Below, one piece after another: positions 18,708 through 27,800 of a stretch of DNA of 64,000 nucleotides. A program made the translations under genes and the position numbers. Under the pieces are notes generated by a model. That model was not told the DNA's origin. It saw only the letters and a list, made by a program, of their open reading frames with translations, and made no database searches. The stretch's first letter is position 1; every line of letters starts with the position of its first letter. Source of the DNA: Phormidium tenue FACHB-886 (lineage in GTDB: Bacteria; Cyanobacteriota; Cyanobacteriia; Elainellales; Elainellaceae). The stretch spans positions 62,001 to 126,000 of the forward strand of contig NZ_JACXWX010000005.1 in assembly GCF_014764505.1 (NCBI RefSeq), in the 5' to 3' direction.

Positions 18708-20900
18708 ATGGTTGCACACCAGGCAGAAGGATCAGTGACAAACGGGATGCTAGCACTGCTCAAAGAGAATGCCGAACTTCGGCAACAGCTTACTAAACGT
18801 CAGTATAGAGAGCAAGTGCTGCTAGAAACTAAGCAGCAGCTTCAACGCCTGCTAGCATTTAGCCCTGCAGTCATTTACAATAGCCGACCTGACGGCAACT
18901 ACGGCATTACCTACATTAGCGAGAGCATTAATCAGCTTGGCTATGAGCCGCAGGAATTTCTAAAAGATACTGGACTTTGGCAGCGAGCTGTTCATCCAGA
19001 AGATTTGCCGTATGTCTTGAATACACTGGCTCAGCTCATTCATCAGGAGTCTCAGGTTCTTGAGTATCGCTTCTTACATCAAAACGGGGGCTATCGCTGG
19101 CTACAAGACCAGCGTCGGCTGATTTGTGATGTACAGGGGCGACCGATCGAAATAGTCGGTGCTTGGCAAGATATCACCGAGCGCAAAGACATTGAGCTGG
19201 CATTATTTCAAGAAAAAGAGCTGGCACAAAACGTGTTGCAATCGTTGGGCGATGGTGTGATTACAACGGATATCGCTGGACGAATTCAATACGTCAATCC
19301 AGTTGCTGAACAGCTAACAGGGTGGCAAGCCAATCAAGCAATTGGCTCACCGCTTGCTGAGGTTTTTCAAACGCTTAATGAAGTCACACGTCAAACAGCT
19401 GAAAATTTAGTAGAAAAAGTCTGCAGTTCGGGCAAAGTTGTTGGGCTATCGCATCCAACGCTGCTGATTGCCCGTGATGAAGCCGAACATACCATTGACC
19501 ACTCAGCGGCCCCGATCCGCGATCGCCAAAACCGGATCATTGGGACAGTGATTGTCTTCCGGGATATGACACAGTACCACTCGCTGGCTCGCAAGCTGTC
19601 TTGGCAGGCAAGCCACGATTCCCTAACAGGGCTGGTGAATCGGCGTGAGTTTGAGCAGCAGCTTGCGGAAGCGATCATCAGCGTCCGTGAACAAGAGCAG
19701 CAGCATGTGCTTTGCTATCTGGATCTAGACCAGTTCAAATGGGTGAATGATACTTGTGGACATGTAGCAGGCGATGAACTACTGCGCCAGCTGGCCGCCT
19801 TGCTTCAGCAGCAGGTGCGGGCTGCCGATACCTTAGGACGTCTAGGGGGTGATGAATTTGGCATTCTGCTGCACCAGTGCAACCTCGACTCTGCCTGCCG
19901 GATTGCAGATGCCATCCTCAAAAAAATTCAGAGCTTTCGATTTGCTTGGCAAAATAACACCTTCACAATTGGGGTGAGTATTGGACTGGTTGCCATTGAT
20001 CTAGATAGCGGTGATCTTAACTCAGTGCTCAGTGCTGCTGATGCCGCCTGCTATGCCGCCAAAGATAAAGGACGGAACCAAGTCCATATTTACCAAACCG
20101 ACGATAGCGAGTTGGTCCGCCAGCGGGGTGAGCGGCAATGGGTGGCGCGCCTCTCCAATGCCCTTCAAGAAAATCGGTTTCAGCTGTATCGACAGGCGAT
20201 CGTGCCGCTGGGTCAGTCATGTGCAGATCGGGCGCAACATTGGGAGCTGCTGGTGCGGATGGTGTCAGAGCAGGGAGAGGTTGTGCCGCCCATGGCATTT
20301 ATTCCGGCTGCCGAGCGCTATGGCTTGATGGCTGCTGTCGATCGCTGGGTAATCAGCCGATTTTTTAGCAGCTATGCTGCCCTGAATCCTAGTTCCCAGC
20401 CTGATACGCAGCCTCTCCAAGATCAGTACGCGATTAATCTTTCAGGCGCTAGCCTTAATGATGACCAGTTTTTAGACTTTCTGCGGGAGCAGTTTGAGCG
20501 CCACGCTGTGCCTCCGCAGGCGATCTGCTTCGAAGTCACAGAAACGGCAGCGATCGCCAACCTTGCTAGAGCCGTTCCGCTGATTCGTGAACTGAAGCAA
20601 ATCGGCTGCTGCTTTGCACTAGATCACTTTGGTAGCGGCATGAGTTCGTTAGCCTATCTCAAAAATTTGCCGATCGATTACCTGAAAATAGATGGCTACT
20701 TCGTCAAAAACATCGTGAATGATGTGGTCGATCGGGCGATGGTGGAGTGCATCAACCGAATTGGACATGTAATGGGGCTGTATACGATCGCTGGCTTTGT
20801 TGAAAACGACGAAATTCTGGGCAAGCTGCGAGAGTTAGGAGTTGATTATGCCCAGGGCTATGGTATTGATGAGCCTGTTCCGCTCAATCTTGCGCCTTAA
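18708..20900 (+). CDS. PAS-PAS-GGDEF-EAL protein, EAL site degenerate
   Basis: A 730-residue signalling protein without membrane segments. A short coiled coil leads to a PAS/PAC domain (about 45-165, with GAWQDITERK), a second PAS (about 170-290, VFRDMTQYH), a GGDEF domain (about 300-450) and an EAL domain (about 475-725). The GGDEF motif is intact (RLGGDEFG, residues 378-385), so it should make cyclic-di-GMP. In the EAL domain E513 (ELLVR) and EVTETAAI are kept, but the metal-binding DDFG reads DHFG (H640) and the Glu of the AExVE motif is Gly696. Hydrolysis is therefore doubtful. PAS ligands are unknown. Confidence 0.9.
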   Translation: MVAHQAEGSVTNGMLALLKENAELRQQLTKRQYREQVLLETKQQLQRLLAFSPAVIYNSRPDGNYGITYISESINQLGYEPQEFLKDTGLWQRAVHPEDLPYVLNTLAQLIHQESQVLEYRFLHQNGGYRWLQDQRRLICDVQGRPIEIVGAWQDITERKDIELALFQEKELAQNVLQSLGDGVITTDIAGRIQYVNPVAEQLTGWQANQAIGSPLAEVFQTLNEVTRQTAENLVEKVCSSGKVVGLSHPTLLIARDEAEHTIDHSAAPIRDRQNRIIGTVIVFRDMTQYHSLARKLSWQASHDSLTGLVNRREFEQQLAEAIISVREQEQQHVLCYLDLDQFKWVNDTCGHVAGDELLRQLAALLQQQVRAADTLGRLGGDEFGILLHQCNLDSACRIADAILKKIQSFRFAWQNNTFTIGVSIGLVAIDLDSGDLNSVLSAADAACYAAKDKGRNQVHIYQTDDSELVRQRGERQWVARLSNALQENRFQLYRQAIVPLGQSCADRAQHWELLVRMVSEQGEVVPPMAFIPAAERYGLMAAVDRWVISRFFSSYAALNPSSQPDTQPLQDQYAINLSGASLNDDQFLDFLREQFERHAVPPQAICFEVTETAAIANLARAVPLIRELKQIGCCFALDHFGSGMSSLAYLKNLPIDYLKIDGYFVKNIVNDVVDRAMVECINRIGHVMGLYTIAGFVENDEILGKLRELGVDYAQGYGIDEPVPLNLAP

Positions 20901-21156
20901 ACGAGAATTGCCCGAAGAAACATAAGGCAGCGTTTCTTCAAGCAAGAAACAATTTTTTACAGAATCAATGCAAATTCTGATGCAAATGCAAATTGCTATA
21001 AAGCCTGAAATTCTCAATGATTGCAAGCTCTCAGGCGGATTGCAAACTTTTAGACTCCATTAATACTTGACATGCTCGAAGCTTCTGTGATCTTCCGGGA
21101 GAGTCCAGATTGGTGCTGTTAAAGTGTGAATACCCTGGATTGAAGGCAATCTTGCC

Positions 21157-22791
21157 ATGTTGATGCACAGAGTTAGATTGAGCTGGAGAATGCTGCCAAG
21201 CGTTTGGCAAGCGTTAATTATCGTGTGTTTGGTATTGGGGATCTTTTTTCGTTTTGTCCAGTTGGACAGCAAAGTTTATCAATACGATGAAACCTTCACG
21301 GCATTGCGGGTTTCTGGCTACACCGAAGCTGAAGTAGTTGAAGCTTTGACAGAAGCGCGTCTTGTTTCTGTTTCAGATATCCAGGACTTTCAGCGGCTTA
21401 ATACCGAGAAGCGTGGTGTGGATACTCTGAAGGGATTAGTGCGTGAAGAGCCCCAGCTAACGCCTTTATTTTTTGCATTAGAGCGGCTATGGGTACGCTG
21501 GTTTGAGACGTGGGGCAACGGCATTGTTGTAACCCGCAGCCTCTCGGCGATCCTTAGCCTACTAGCGTTTCCGGCGTTGGGATGGCTCTGCTGGGAGCTG
21601 TTTCAATCACCGTCGGTTGCTTGGCTGGCAGTCGCCCTCTATGCTGTTTCCCCCTTTCATGTGCTGTATGCGCAAGAGGCGCGACCTATCGAAGCTTGGG
21701 CAGTTGCCGTGTTGGCAATGGGTGCTACTCTGCTGTGGGCAATCCGGCGAAGAAGCGAATTGAGTTGGCTCCTCTATGCATTGTCGGTTGCAGTGAGCCT
21801 ATACACATTTCTGTTCTCGAGCTTTGTAGTTATGGCGCAGCTGGCATATGTAGCGACGCTCGAACAGCTTCAGCGCCAGCGCATAGTGGTAGCTCATTTA
21901 GCTGCCGTAGCGCTTGGGGTGATCATGTTTTCCCCCTGGTTTCTCAAACTTCTCCTAAATACTCAGCAGGTACAAGAAGTAACAAACTGGACAAATCAAG
22001 GAGGTCCATCGCTATTCACGTATGGAATCACGTGGATGCACAATCTAAGTTTGGGGTTTGTAGATGGTAACCTGTCATCGGCAACGCCGCTAGTTCTGAA
22101 GCTGGCACTGAGACTAATTGAGGTAGCCACTGTAGCCCTGATCGTCTATAGCTTTTATTTTATCTGGTCTAAAGAAAAACTAAACCGCTGGCTGTTTGTC
22201 GTCGCTTTGGCAGGTGTTCCGGCGTTATGCTTAATTATTCCTGATCTGGTTACTAATGGAATTCGATCGATTATTCCTCGCTATGCTGTTCCCTGCTATC
22301 TGGGAAGCCAGATTTCAGTTGCTTATTTGTTGACAAATAAGCTCAACGACGTTGCTCGACAGCGGTTTTGGTCCATAGTAACAGTGCTTGTACTCTCTGG
22401 GGGTGTGCTCTCTTGTGCCGCGATCTCTCAGGCAGATACCTGGTGGAATAAGATGATCGGCAGTGCTAATCCAGCGCTTGCCCAACAGATCAACCAAGCT
22501 GATCGTCCTCTGCTGATCAGCGATGCTGATATGGGCGATCTCTTCTCGCTTAGCTACTACCTCGATCCCAAAGTGCAGCTGCTGGTACGACCCCAGTGTT
22601 ACGCTTGCAACCTAAATCGAACGCTAGAGAATCGTCCTTACTTGCCCACCATTCCTAAGGGATTTAGCGATGTATTTGTGTTTCATCCTAGACCTTCGCT
22701 TGGCTGGATGGAAGCCTTGAAACAATCGCCATACCCGCTACAAGTGGTTTCAGAGGGGCACGATCGCTGGCTGTGGCGAGTCCAACGATAG
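21157..22791 (+). CDS. GT39/ArnT-like membrane glycosyltransferase
   Basis: A 544-residue protein with about eleven membrane segments. The first loop has QLDSKVYQYDETFTALR, with the acidic DE pair typical of GT-C enzymes of the PMT/ArnT type, and YAQEARPIEAWAV matches the conserved QEARPY-like motif. Such enzymes move a sugar from a polyprenyl phosphate donor to an acceptor on the outer face of the membrane. The acceptor is unknown. A short soluble domain ends the protein. The gene is monocistronic and ends at a palindromic hairpin. Confidence 0.8.
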   Translation: MLMHRVRLSWRMLPSVWQALIIVCLVLGIFFRFVQLDSKVYQYDETFTALRVSGYTEAEVVEALTEARLVSVSDIQDFQRLNTEKRGVDTLKGLVREEPQLTPLFFALERLWVRWFETWGNGIVVTRSLSAILSLLAFPALGWLCWELFQSPSVAWLAVALYAVSPFHVLYAQEARPIEAWAVAVLAMGATLLWAIRRRSELSWLLYALSVAVSLYTFLFSSFVVMAQLAYVATLEQLQRQRIVVAHLAAVALGVIMFSPWFLKLLLNTQQVQEVTNWTNQGGPSLFTYGITWMHNLSLGFVDGNLSSATPLVLKLALRLIEVATVALIVYSFYFIWSKEKLNRWLFVVALAGVPALCLIIPDLVTNGIRSIIPRYAVPCYLGSQISVAYLLTNKLNDVARQRFWSIVTVLVLSGGVLSCAAISQADTWWNKMIGSANPALAQQINQADRPLLISDADMGDLFSLSYYLDPKVQLLVRPQCYACNLNRTLENRPYLPTIPKGFSDVFVFHPRPSLGWMEALKQSPYPLQVVSEGHDRWLWRVQR

Positions 22792-22807
22792 CAGAAGAGG
22801 AACAACC

Positions 22808-22837
22808 TGGGGCGTGAAAGCTAGCTTTCGCGCCCCA
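22808..22837 (+). terminator. 15-bp palindromic hairpin
   Basis: The palindrome runs from TGGGGCGTGAAAGCT at 22808-22822 to its complement at 22823-22837, with one G-U pair and no separate loop. It starts 17 bp after the glycosyltransferase stop. Confidence 0.65.
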
Positions 22838-23003
22838 ATCGATTAGTAGTCTTTTCCAAAATAAAGAATGCCAGATCCTGGCGTGACTCATGCAAATTCT
22901 CTAGTCGGACTGCCTGAGGTGGAGGTATGATTAGCTTCGCCCACTCTACCTCCATAAAACACGTAAGTCCTGAATCAGCTTGAGGAGACCAAAGGAGAAA
23001 GCT

Positions 23004-23792
23004 ATGCGAAGCGCACAGACATCTTTGCAGCGCTGTGGCAGTTTGTCGATCGCCGCTTGGGGAATAAGTGCAATCATTCCGGCAGCAGTATCGTTTGTTG
23101 GTGCACCTGCCTATGCCGATATGGTGCGGGGCAGTGGCACTTTTGAATTGGCAGGGCGATCGCCTCAGCGGATCAGCAGCGTTACCTATGAATACGGCAG
23201 AGAATATAACCGGACTCTATTTCTCAATCTCAACGACGGACGACGCATACCCCTTCGGGGAGCGTTAGAAGAAGGCGATAGTGGCGTTTTCTTTGTGAAT
23301 GGGTCTGGTGATGCGGATGCCTCTGGTATTTTGCAGATGACCTTTTTCAACGGCAATCCAGACACCGTGACAGGCAGAGGACTCCTGGATGGACAACGGT
23401 TCACGGTAAGCTTCCGCCGCAGTTCAGATTCAAACGGCAGCAATTCGTCCCAGGTTCCAGCTCAAACAGAGCCATTAAACCTGCTTCAGCAAGGATCTGG
23501 AATTTACCAGGTGGGTGACCGCAGCACCGCTATTGTGCGAGCAAGTGTGGCAATCCGGGCAGACAGACGAGTCGAGCTTGCTTTTCGATTGGCAGACGAT
23601 CGGCTGCTGCGGCTCACCGGTGAACTAACCAGTCGCCTAGAGAATGCGATCGTTGTGCAGCTAACCAACGCAGGTAACGCAGATGCTAGCGGCACCGCCA
23701 ACATTTCACAGGGCGAAGGCAGTGCGATCAACAGCATCGTTATCGACGGCACAGTAGACAGACAGCCGCTGTTAGTGGATTTTTATCGTTAG
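23004..23792 (+). CDS. Secreted two-repeat hypothetical protein
   Basis: A 262-residue protein with an N-terminal signal peptide (AAWGISAIIPAAVSFVGAPA then YADM, cleavage likely near AYA-D). The mature part has two related halves: GSGTFELAG...VFFVNGSGDADASGILQMTF and GSGIYQVGD...VVQLTNAGNADASGTANI, so it arose by internal duplication. A Ser/Asn-rich linker joins them. The periplasmic role is unknown. The start at 23004 follows AAAGGAGA; the longer frame begins with TTG at 22980. Confidence 0.75.
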   Translation: MRSAQTSLQRCGSLSIAAWGISAIIPAAVSFVGAPAYADMVRGSGTFELAGRSPQRISSVTYEYGREYNRTLFLNLNDGRRIPLRGALEEGDSGVFFVNGSGDADASGILQMTFFNGNPDTVTGRGLLDGQRFTVSFRRSSDSNGSNSSQVPAQTEPLNLLQQGSGIYQVGDRSTAIVRASVAIRADRRVELAFRLADDRLLRLTGELTSRLENAIVVQLTNAGNADASGTANISQGEGSAINSIVIDGTVDRQPLLVDFYR

Positions 23793-23842
23793 CTTGGCGC
23801 TGGTAATGCTTCAGGTCGGGGTAATCAGGCATTGCTTAACAG

Positions 23843-23901
23843 GGGAATGATTTTTGAGTGAGAGGGGCGCTCCGCGCCCCTCTCACTCAAAAATCATTCC
23901 C
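23843..23901 (+). terminator. Perfect 28-bp inverted repeat
   Basis: The arms at 23843-23870 and 23874-23901 are exact complements with a 3-nt loop. The stem carries GAGAGGGGCGC near the loop and A/T-rich TTTTTGAGTG further out. It lies 50 bp after the secreted protein gene. Its length exceeds a normal terminator, so an extra role is possible. Confidence 0.75.
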
Positions 23902-24027
23902 GAAATCAGTAACACCAATAAGCGATAGTCGCGGATTGACGATTATCCCTATTCCCACCTATTCCCTTCAGTTCCGAAAACGGCTAGCGGCTTTGAAGAA
24001 GCCTCTCTATTGTGAATGTAGAGCGCA

Positions 24028-25527
24028 ATGCTCTCAATGCCGCTATCTTCTGACCTTATGCCGCCCACGCTTGACCCCACCCCCTACTATCGGGCGATCC
24101 AAACCAAAGATGCTCGATTTGATGGGCAATTCTTTGTGGCAGTGCGGAGTACAGGTATCTACTGCCGTCCGGTTTGCCCTGCAACGACACCGAAGCCAGA
24201 AAACTGCACGTTTTACCCCAGCGCTGCGGCTGCCCAGCAGGCAGGGTTTCGTCCCTGTTTGCGCTGCCGTCCGGAGCTAGCGCCTCATTTGTTTGCCTTT
24301 GTGGGAACCGCCAGCACGGTTTCGCGAGCGCTGCGGCTGATTGCAGACGGTGCCTTAGATACTGGCTCCGTTGAGGCATTGGCAGCTCGGCTGGGTATTA
24401 GCGATCGCCATCTGCGGCAGCTATTTGCTAAACACCTGGGAACTTCTCCGGTGGCAATTGCTCAAACGCGGCGATTGCAATTTGCTAAGCAGCTGATTGA
24501 CGAAACACCGCTTTCTATGACGGATATTGCGATCGCGGCAGGATTTGCTAGCATTCGTCGCTTTAATGATGCCGTGCGGCAAACCTACGGACGTTCGCCT
24601 TCTGAGTTGCGAAGACACACTGCCCCCATCCCAGAAACTAACCTCACCATCACCCTTAAGCTCTCTTTCAGCCCGCCTTACGATTGGGCAGCAATGATGC
24701 GCTTTCTGATGCCGCGAGCTACTCCAGGATTGGAGGCAGCAGGCTTAGATAGCTATCGACGGGCGATCGCAATTGACGGCGATCAGGGCGTAGTCGAGGT
24801 GCGTCCTGTTGTAGGGAAAAATCACCTGATTGCTAACATTTGTTTTCCCAAGCTGGCGCACTTAGGGCAGATCGTGGAGCGCTTGCGCCGAATGTTTGAT
24901 CTGGGTGCAAATGCAACAGAAATTGCAGCTCACTTCCAGACAGATCCAGTGTTGAGGGAAATTGTACAGCGGCAGCCCGGACTGCGAATTCCAGGTGCGT
25001 GGGAGCCATTTGAGCTAGCGGTGCGGGCAATTTTGGGGCAGCAGGTCAGCGTCAGCGCTGCGACTACCCTGGCAGGGCGCTTGGTGAGTGCCTATGGAGA
25101 GCCGCTAACGGTAGGCACTGCGAAGGCATCCCTGCTACAGGCTGTGTTTCCGCGCCCAGAGCAGCTAGCTGATGCAGATTTATCGGTCTTGGGCATCCCC
25201 AGGGGACGGGCGAAGGCGATCGTTGCCCTTGCTGCCGTAGTTGCCGAAAATCCGCAGTTCTTCACCCAGTTTCACAGCCTAGAAGAAACTATTCAGACCC
25301 TTTGTCGGCTTCCGGGTATTGGCGAGTGGACAGCTCACTATATTGCACTGCGTGCCTTGAGGGAACCTGATGCTTTTCCTACCAGTGATTTGGGCTTGCT
25401 GCGAGCCATGGCGGCGCTCGGATACACCGTTACCAAAGCAGAACTTGCAGATTATGCTGACGCTTGGCGACCGTGGCGAGCGTATGCTGCTATGCATCTG
25501 TGGTCGATGGGCAACCAGAAGCAGTAG
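24028..25527 (+). CDS. Ada-AlkA fusion DNA glycosylase
   Basis: A 499-residue alkylation-repair protein. Residues about 15-90 form the Ada zinc domain with four Cys (GIYCRPVC, ENCTF, LRCRPE): in Ada, a Cys here takes methyl groups from DNA phosphotriesters. An AraC-type helix-turn-helix follows (about 105-200), then the AlkA N-terminal domain and the HhH-GPD glycosylase (about 320-499; ILGQQVSVSAATTLAGRLV; LCRLPGIGEWTAHYIALRAL). The catalytic Asp lies in AFPTSDLGLLRA. It should remove 3-methyladenine and sense alkylation. The methyltransferase gene follows 68 bp later. The ATG at 24058 is an alternative start. Confidence 0.92.
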   Translation: MLSMPLSSDLMPPTLDPTPYYRAIQTKDARFDGQFFVAVRSTGIYCRPVCPATTPKPENCTFYPSAAAAQQAGFRPCLRCRPELAPHLFAFVGTASTVSRALRLIADGALDTGSVEALAARLGISDRHLRQLFAKHLGTSPVAIAQTRRLQFAKQLIDETPLSMTDIAIAAGFASIRRFNDAVRQTYGRSPSELRRHTAPIPETNLTITLKLSFSPPYDWAAMMRFLMPRATPGLEAAGLDSYRRAIAIDGDQGVVEVRPVVGKNHLIANICFPKLAHLGQIVERLRRMFDLGANATEIAAHFQTDPVLREIVQRQPGLRIPGAWEPFELAVRAILGQQVSVSAATTLAGRLVSAYGEPLTVGTAKASLLQAVFPRPEQLADADLSVLGIPRGRAKAIVALAAVVAENPQFFTQFHSLEETIQTLCRLPGIGEWTAHYIALRALREPDAFPTSDLGLLRAMAALGYTVTKAELADYADAWRPWRAYAAMHLWSMGNQKQ

Positions 25528-25595
25528 GCAATCAGCAGCAGGCGATCGGCAGAAAGGGCAGCTGATGTTTAGAATAGTATCCCTCTACATTTCCT

Positions 25596-26096
25596 ATGAA
25601 AGAACTTTCGATTGATAAATTTGATTCTCCAGTAGGTGAAATTTCGTTAGTTTTTGAAGTTGAAACACTGTGCGCTTTGGATTTTCAAGACTATGAAGCA
25701 CGGATGCTCAAGCTGCTGCAAAAGCGCTATGGCACGGTGCATCTGGTGCCACAGCGTCGCTCCGAGATGCGTGATCGGCTGACTGCCTATCTAGCTGGAG
25801 ATTTTACCAGCCTAGATAGTGTCTCTGTCTCGACGGGCGGCACATTATTTCAGCAGCAGGTTTGGCAGGCGTTGCGCTTCATCCCGGCAGGCACTGTGCT
25901 GACCTATCGAGAGCTGGCGCTGCGCGTGGGTAAACCCACTGCCTGTCGAGCAGTTGGCATGGCAAACTCGCTCAATCCCGTGTCGATCGTCTTGCCCTGC
26001 CACCGAGTGATTGGGGCAAATGCGTCCCTAACTGGCTATGCGGGTGGTCTAGAGCGCAAGCGTTGGCTGCTTCAGCATGAAGGAGTGCACTTGTAA
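25596..26096 (+). CDS. ogt: Methylated-DNA--protein-cysteine methyltransferase
   Basis: A 166-residue protein. The active-site signature IVLPCHRVIGANASLTGYAG (about residues 128-147) includes the acceptor Cys, and the DNA-binding helix LTYRELALRVGKPTACRAVG precedes it. It transfers the methyl group from O6-methylguanine to itself. Together with the upstream Ada-AlkA fusion it forms a compact alkylation-repair unit, in which the sensor half of classical Ada is fused to the glycosylase and the methyltransferase half is a separate protein. Confidence 0.93.
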   Translation: MKELSIDKFDSPVGEISLVFEVETLCALDFQDYEARMLKLLQKRYGTVHLVPQRRSEMRDRLTAYLAGDFTSLDSVSVSTGGTLFQQQVWQALRFIPAGTVLTYRELALRVGKPTACRAVGMANSLNPVSIVLPCHRVIGANASLTGYAGGLERKRWLLQHEGVHL

Positions 26097-26118
26097 GATA
26101 CAGCTCTGCGCTGAAGCG

Positions 26119-26158
26119 ACTTACTTTTGAAGGCTATGCGTAGCTTTCGGAAATAAGT
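26119..26158. terminator. Long imperfect hairpin after ogt
   Basis: The sequence 26119-26136 pairs with 26141-26158 at 17 of 18 positions counting G-U pairs, with a TGCG loop. It lies 23 bp after the ogt stop and just before the EamA gene, so it probably separates the two transcripts. Confidence 0.6.
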
Positions 26159-26187
26159 GGAATTTATCCAAGGATTTTGTTGCAGCT

Positions 26188-27117
26188 ATGCCTAAACAAC
26201 TTGCCAGTCCACCGGTTCTGGGAAAGACGGAGTGGATACTGCTCTTGGTTCTCTCCGTCCTTTGGGGGGGATCCTTCTTCTTTAGTGAAATCATTCTTCA
26301 GGATTTGCAGCCGTTTACCGTTGTATTGGGTCGCACCAGTTTAGCAGCGATCGCTCTCCTGCTTTTGGCATACTGGGGCGGGCAAAGATTGCCCAGATCC
26401 TGGAAACTCTGGCGTTCTTTTGCCGTGATGGGACTGCTGAACAATTTGATTCCTTTCAGTTTGATCGTTTGGGGTCAGACCCAAATTGGCAGCAGCCTTG
26501 CCGCAATCCTGAATGCTACGACGCCTGTTTTTGGGGTAATGTTGGCGCACTTTCTAACAGACGACGAACGTTTGACTGCTAATCGGCTCTGGGGTGTGCT
26601 GTTGGGGTTGTCTGGGGTGGTGGTGCTGGTCAGCCCGAATCTACAGCAGGGGTTAAACCTACAAGGATTGGGACAGTTTGCCGTACTGGGAGCAGCTCTT
26701 TCCTACAGCTTTGCTGGACTTTATGGACGGCGATTCAAAGATATACCGCCGACTGTGGCAGCCGGAATGCAGATTATCTGTACCGCGATCGCTATGCTGC
26801 CAGTTGCCCTGCTGTTAGAACACCCATGGACAGCTAGCCCTCGTCTGGAAACTTGGGGAGCCCTGCTAGGCTTGGGGTTGCTGAGTACCGCGATCGCCTA
26901 CCTGCTCTATTTTCGGATCCTTGCGGTCGCCGGAGCCACAAATCTAATGCTGGTCACATTTTTGATCCCCGTCAGCGCTTTGCTGCTCGGTGTAGTGGTT
27001 TTGGGCGAGCGGCTGGAGTGGACGGCGATCGCAGGGATGGGATTAATATTTTTAGGGCTAGCGGCGATCGACGGACGGCTGATTGCTCAGCTCAAACGCT
27101 CCGAAAAGCGGCTTTGA
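26188..27117 (+). CDS. EamA (DMT) family transporter
   Basis: A 309-residue membrane protein with ten hydrophobic segments in two EamA repeats (about residues 18-145 and 160-298). SVLWGGSFFFSEIILQDLQP and GQTQIGSSLAAILNATTPVF are typical of the first repeat; ALSYSFAGLYGRRF and GLGLLSTAIAYLLYFRIL of the second. The family exports metabolites and amino acids; the substrate is unknown. It ends 8 bp from the stop of the convergent pentapeptide gene. Confidence 0.9.
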   Translation: MPKQLASPPVLGKTEWILLLVLSVLWGGSFFFSEIILQDLQPFTVVLGRTSLAAIALLLLAYWGGQRLPRSWKLWRSFAVMGLLNNLIPFSLIVWGQTQIGSSLAAILNATTPVFGVMLAHFLTDDERLTANRLWGVLLGLSGVVVLVSPNLQQGLNLQGLGQFAVLGAALSYSFAGLYGRRFKDIPPTVAAGMQIICTAIAMLPVALLLEHPWTASPRLETWGALLGLGLLSTAIAYLLYFRILAVAGATNLMLVTFLIPVSALLLGVVVLGERLEWTAIAGMGLIFLGLAAIDGRLIAQLKRSEKRL

Positions 27118-27125
27118 AGCCGATT

Positions 27126-27626
27126 TTAAGGGCATCCAAGCGACTCGCGGGTGTCAACGCCTGTGATGGGGTTTGTTCCTTCTGCCACTTTGCAAAGGAG
27201 GATGGTTTGTTCGCGATCAAGCAGAGCAAAGCTGAAATCTGCTCCGGTAATCTTAGCGCCTTTAAAGTTGGTTTTTAGCAGCATGGCAGATTCTAAGATC
27301 GCGTCTGTCAGGTCTACACCCGCTAAGTTGGTGATATAAGCGATGCCATCACTAAAGTTGGCTCCACGCAGGTTCGCGTTGGTCAGGTTTGCGCCATTGA
27401 AGACTGCACCCCGTAGATCGGTACCGCTAAAATTTGCGCCGACCAGCTTAGCATCACCAAACTCGGCCCTGGCTAGATTCTGACCTGAGTAATCTTGGGT
27501 TGAAGCGTTTACGTCATCAAAAGCACGAATTGCGGCTGAGCTTGCGGCTTGGGCAGAAAGCGGCACTGCAATAAAGGTAATGAGCAGAACAAGACAAAAT
27601 CCTAAAAGCGACTGGAGTAAACGCAT
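27126..27626 (-). CDS. Secreted pentapeptide-repeat protein
   Basis: A 166-residue protein with a signal peptide ([20 protein letters not shown], then LSAQAAS; cleavage near AQA). The mature part has about 13 pentapeptide repeats of the A(D/N)LxX type ([20 protein letters not shown] and on), which fold as a right-handed beta helix. A short C-terminal tail holds two Cys. It is probably a periplasmic or thylakoid-lumen protein, as for similar cyanobacterial proteins. The start at 27626 places the signal peptide directly after the Met. Confidence 0.88.
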   Translation of the reverse strand: MRLLQSLLGFCLVLLITFIAVPLSAQAASSAAIRAFDDVNASTQDYSGQNLARAEFGDAKLVGANFSGTDLRGAVFNGANLTNANLRGANFSDGIAYITNLAGVDLTDAILESAMLLKTNFKGAKITGADFSFALLDREQTILLCKVAEGTNPITGVDTRESLGCP

Positions 27627-27719
27627 AGCAGCTAAATAAGTCAACCTCTAAACTGTTATAAAATTAACATTTTTTAATGTCAGTTCAATATCCTGCAGCA
27701 CTCCAAACAGAAGCGTACA

Positions 27720-27757
27720 AAGCAAGGCTGACTCGCAATTGCGAACCAGCCTTGCTT
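27720..27757 (-). terminator. Terminator-like hairpin
   Basis: The arms aagcaaggctg (27720-27730) and its complement (27747-27757) enclose an inner palindrome, tcgcaattgcga. It lies about 45 bp beyond the stop of the minus-strand PRC-barrel gene. Confidence 0.65.
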
Positions 27758-27800
27758 GAAGTAATTAACGCAAAACTGCAAAACTGAACTTTATACAACA

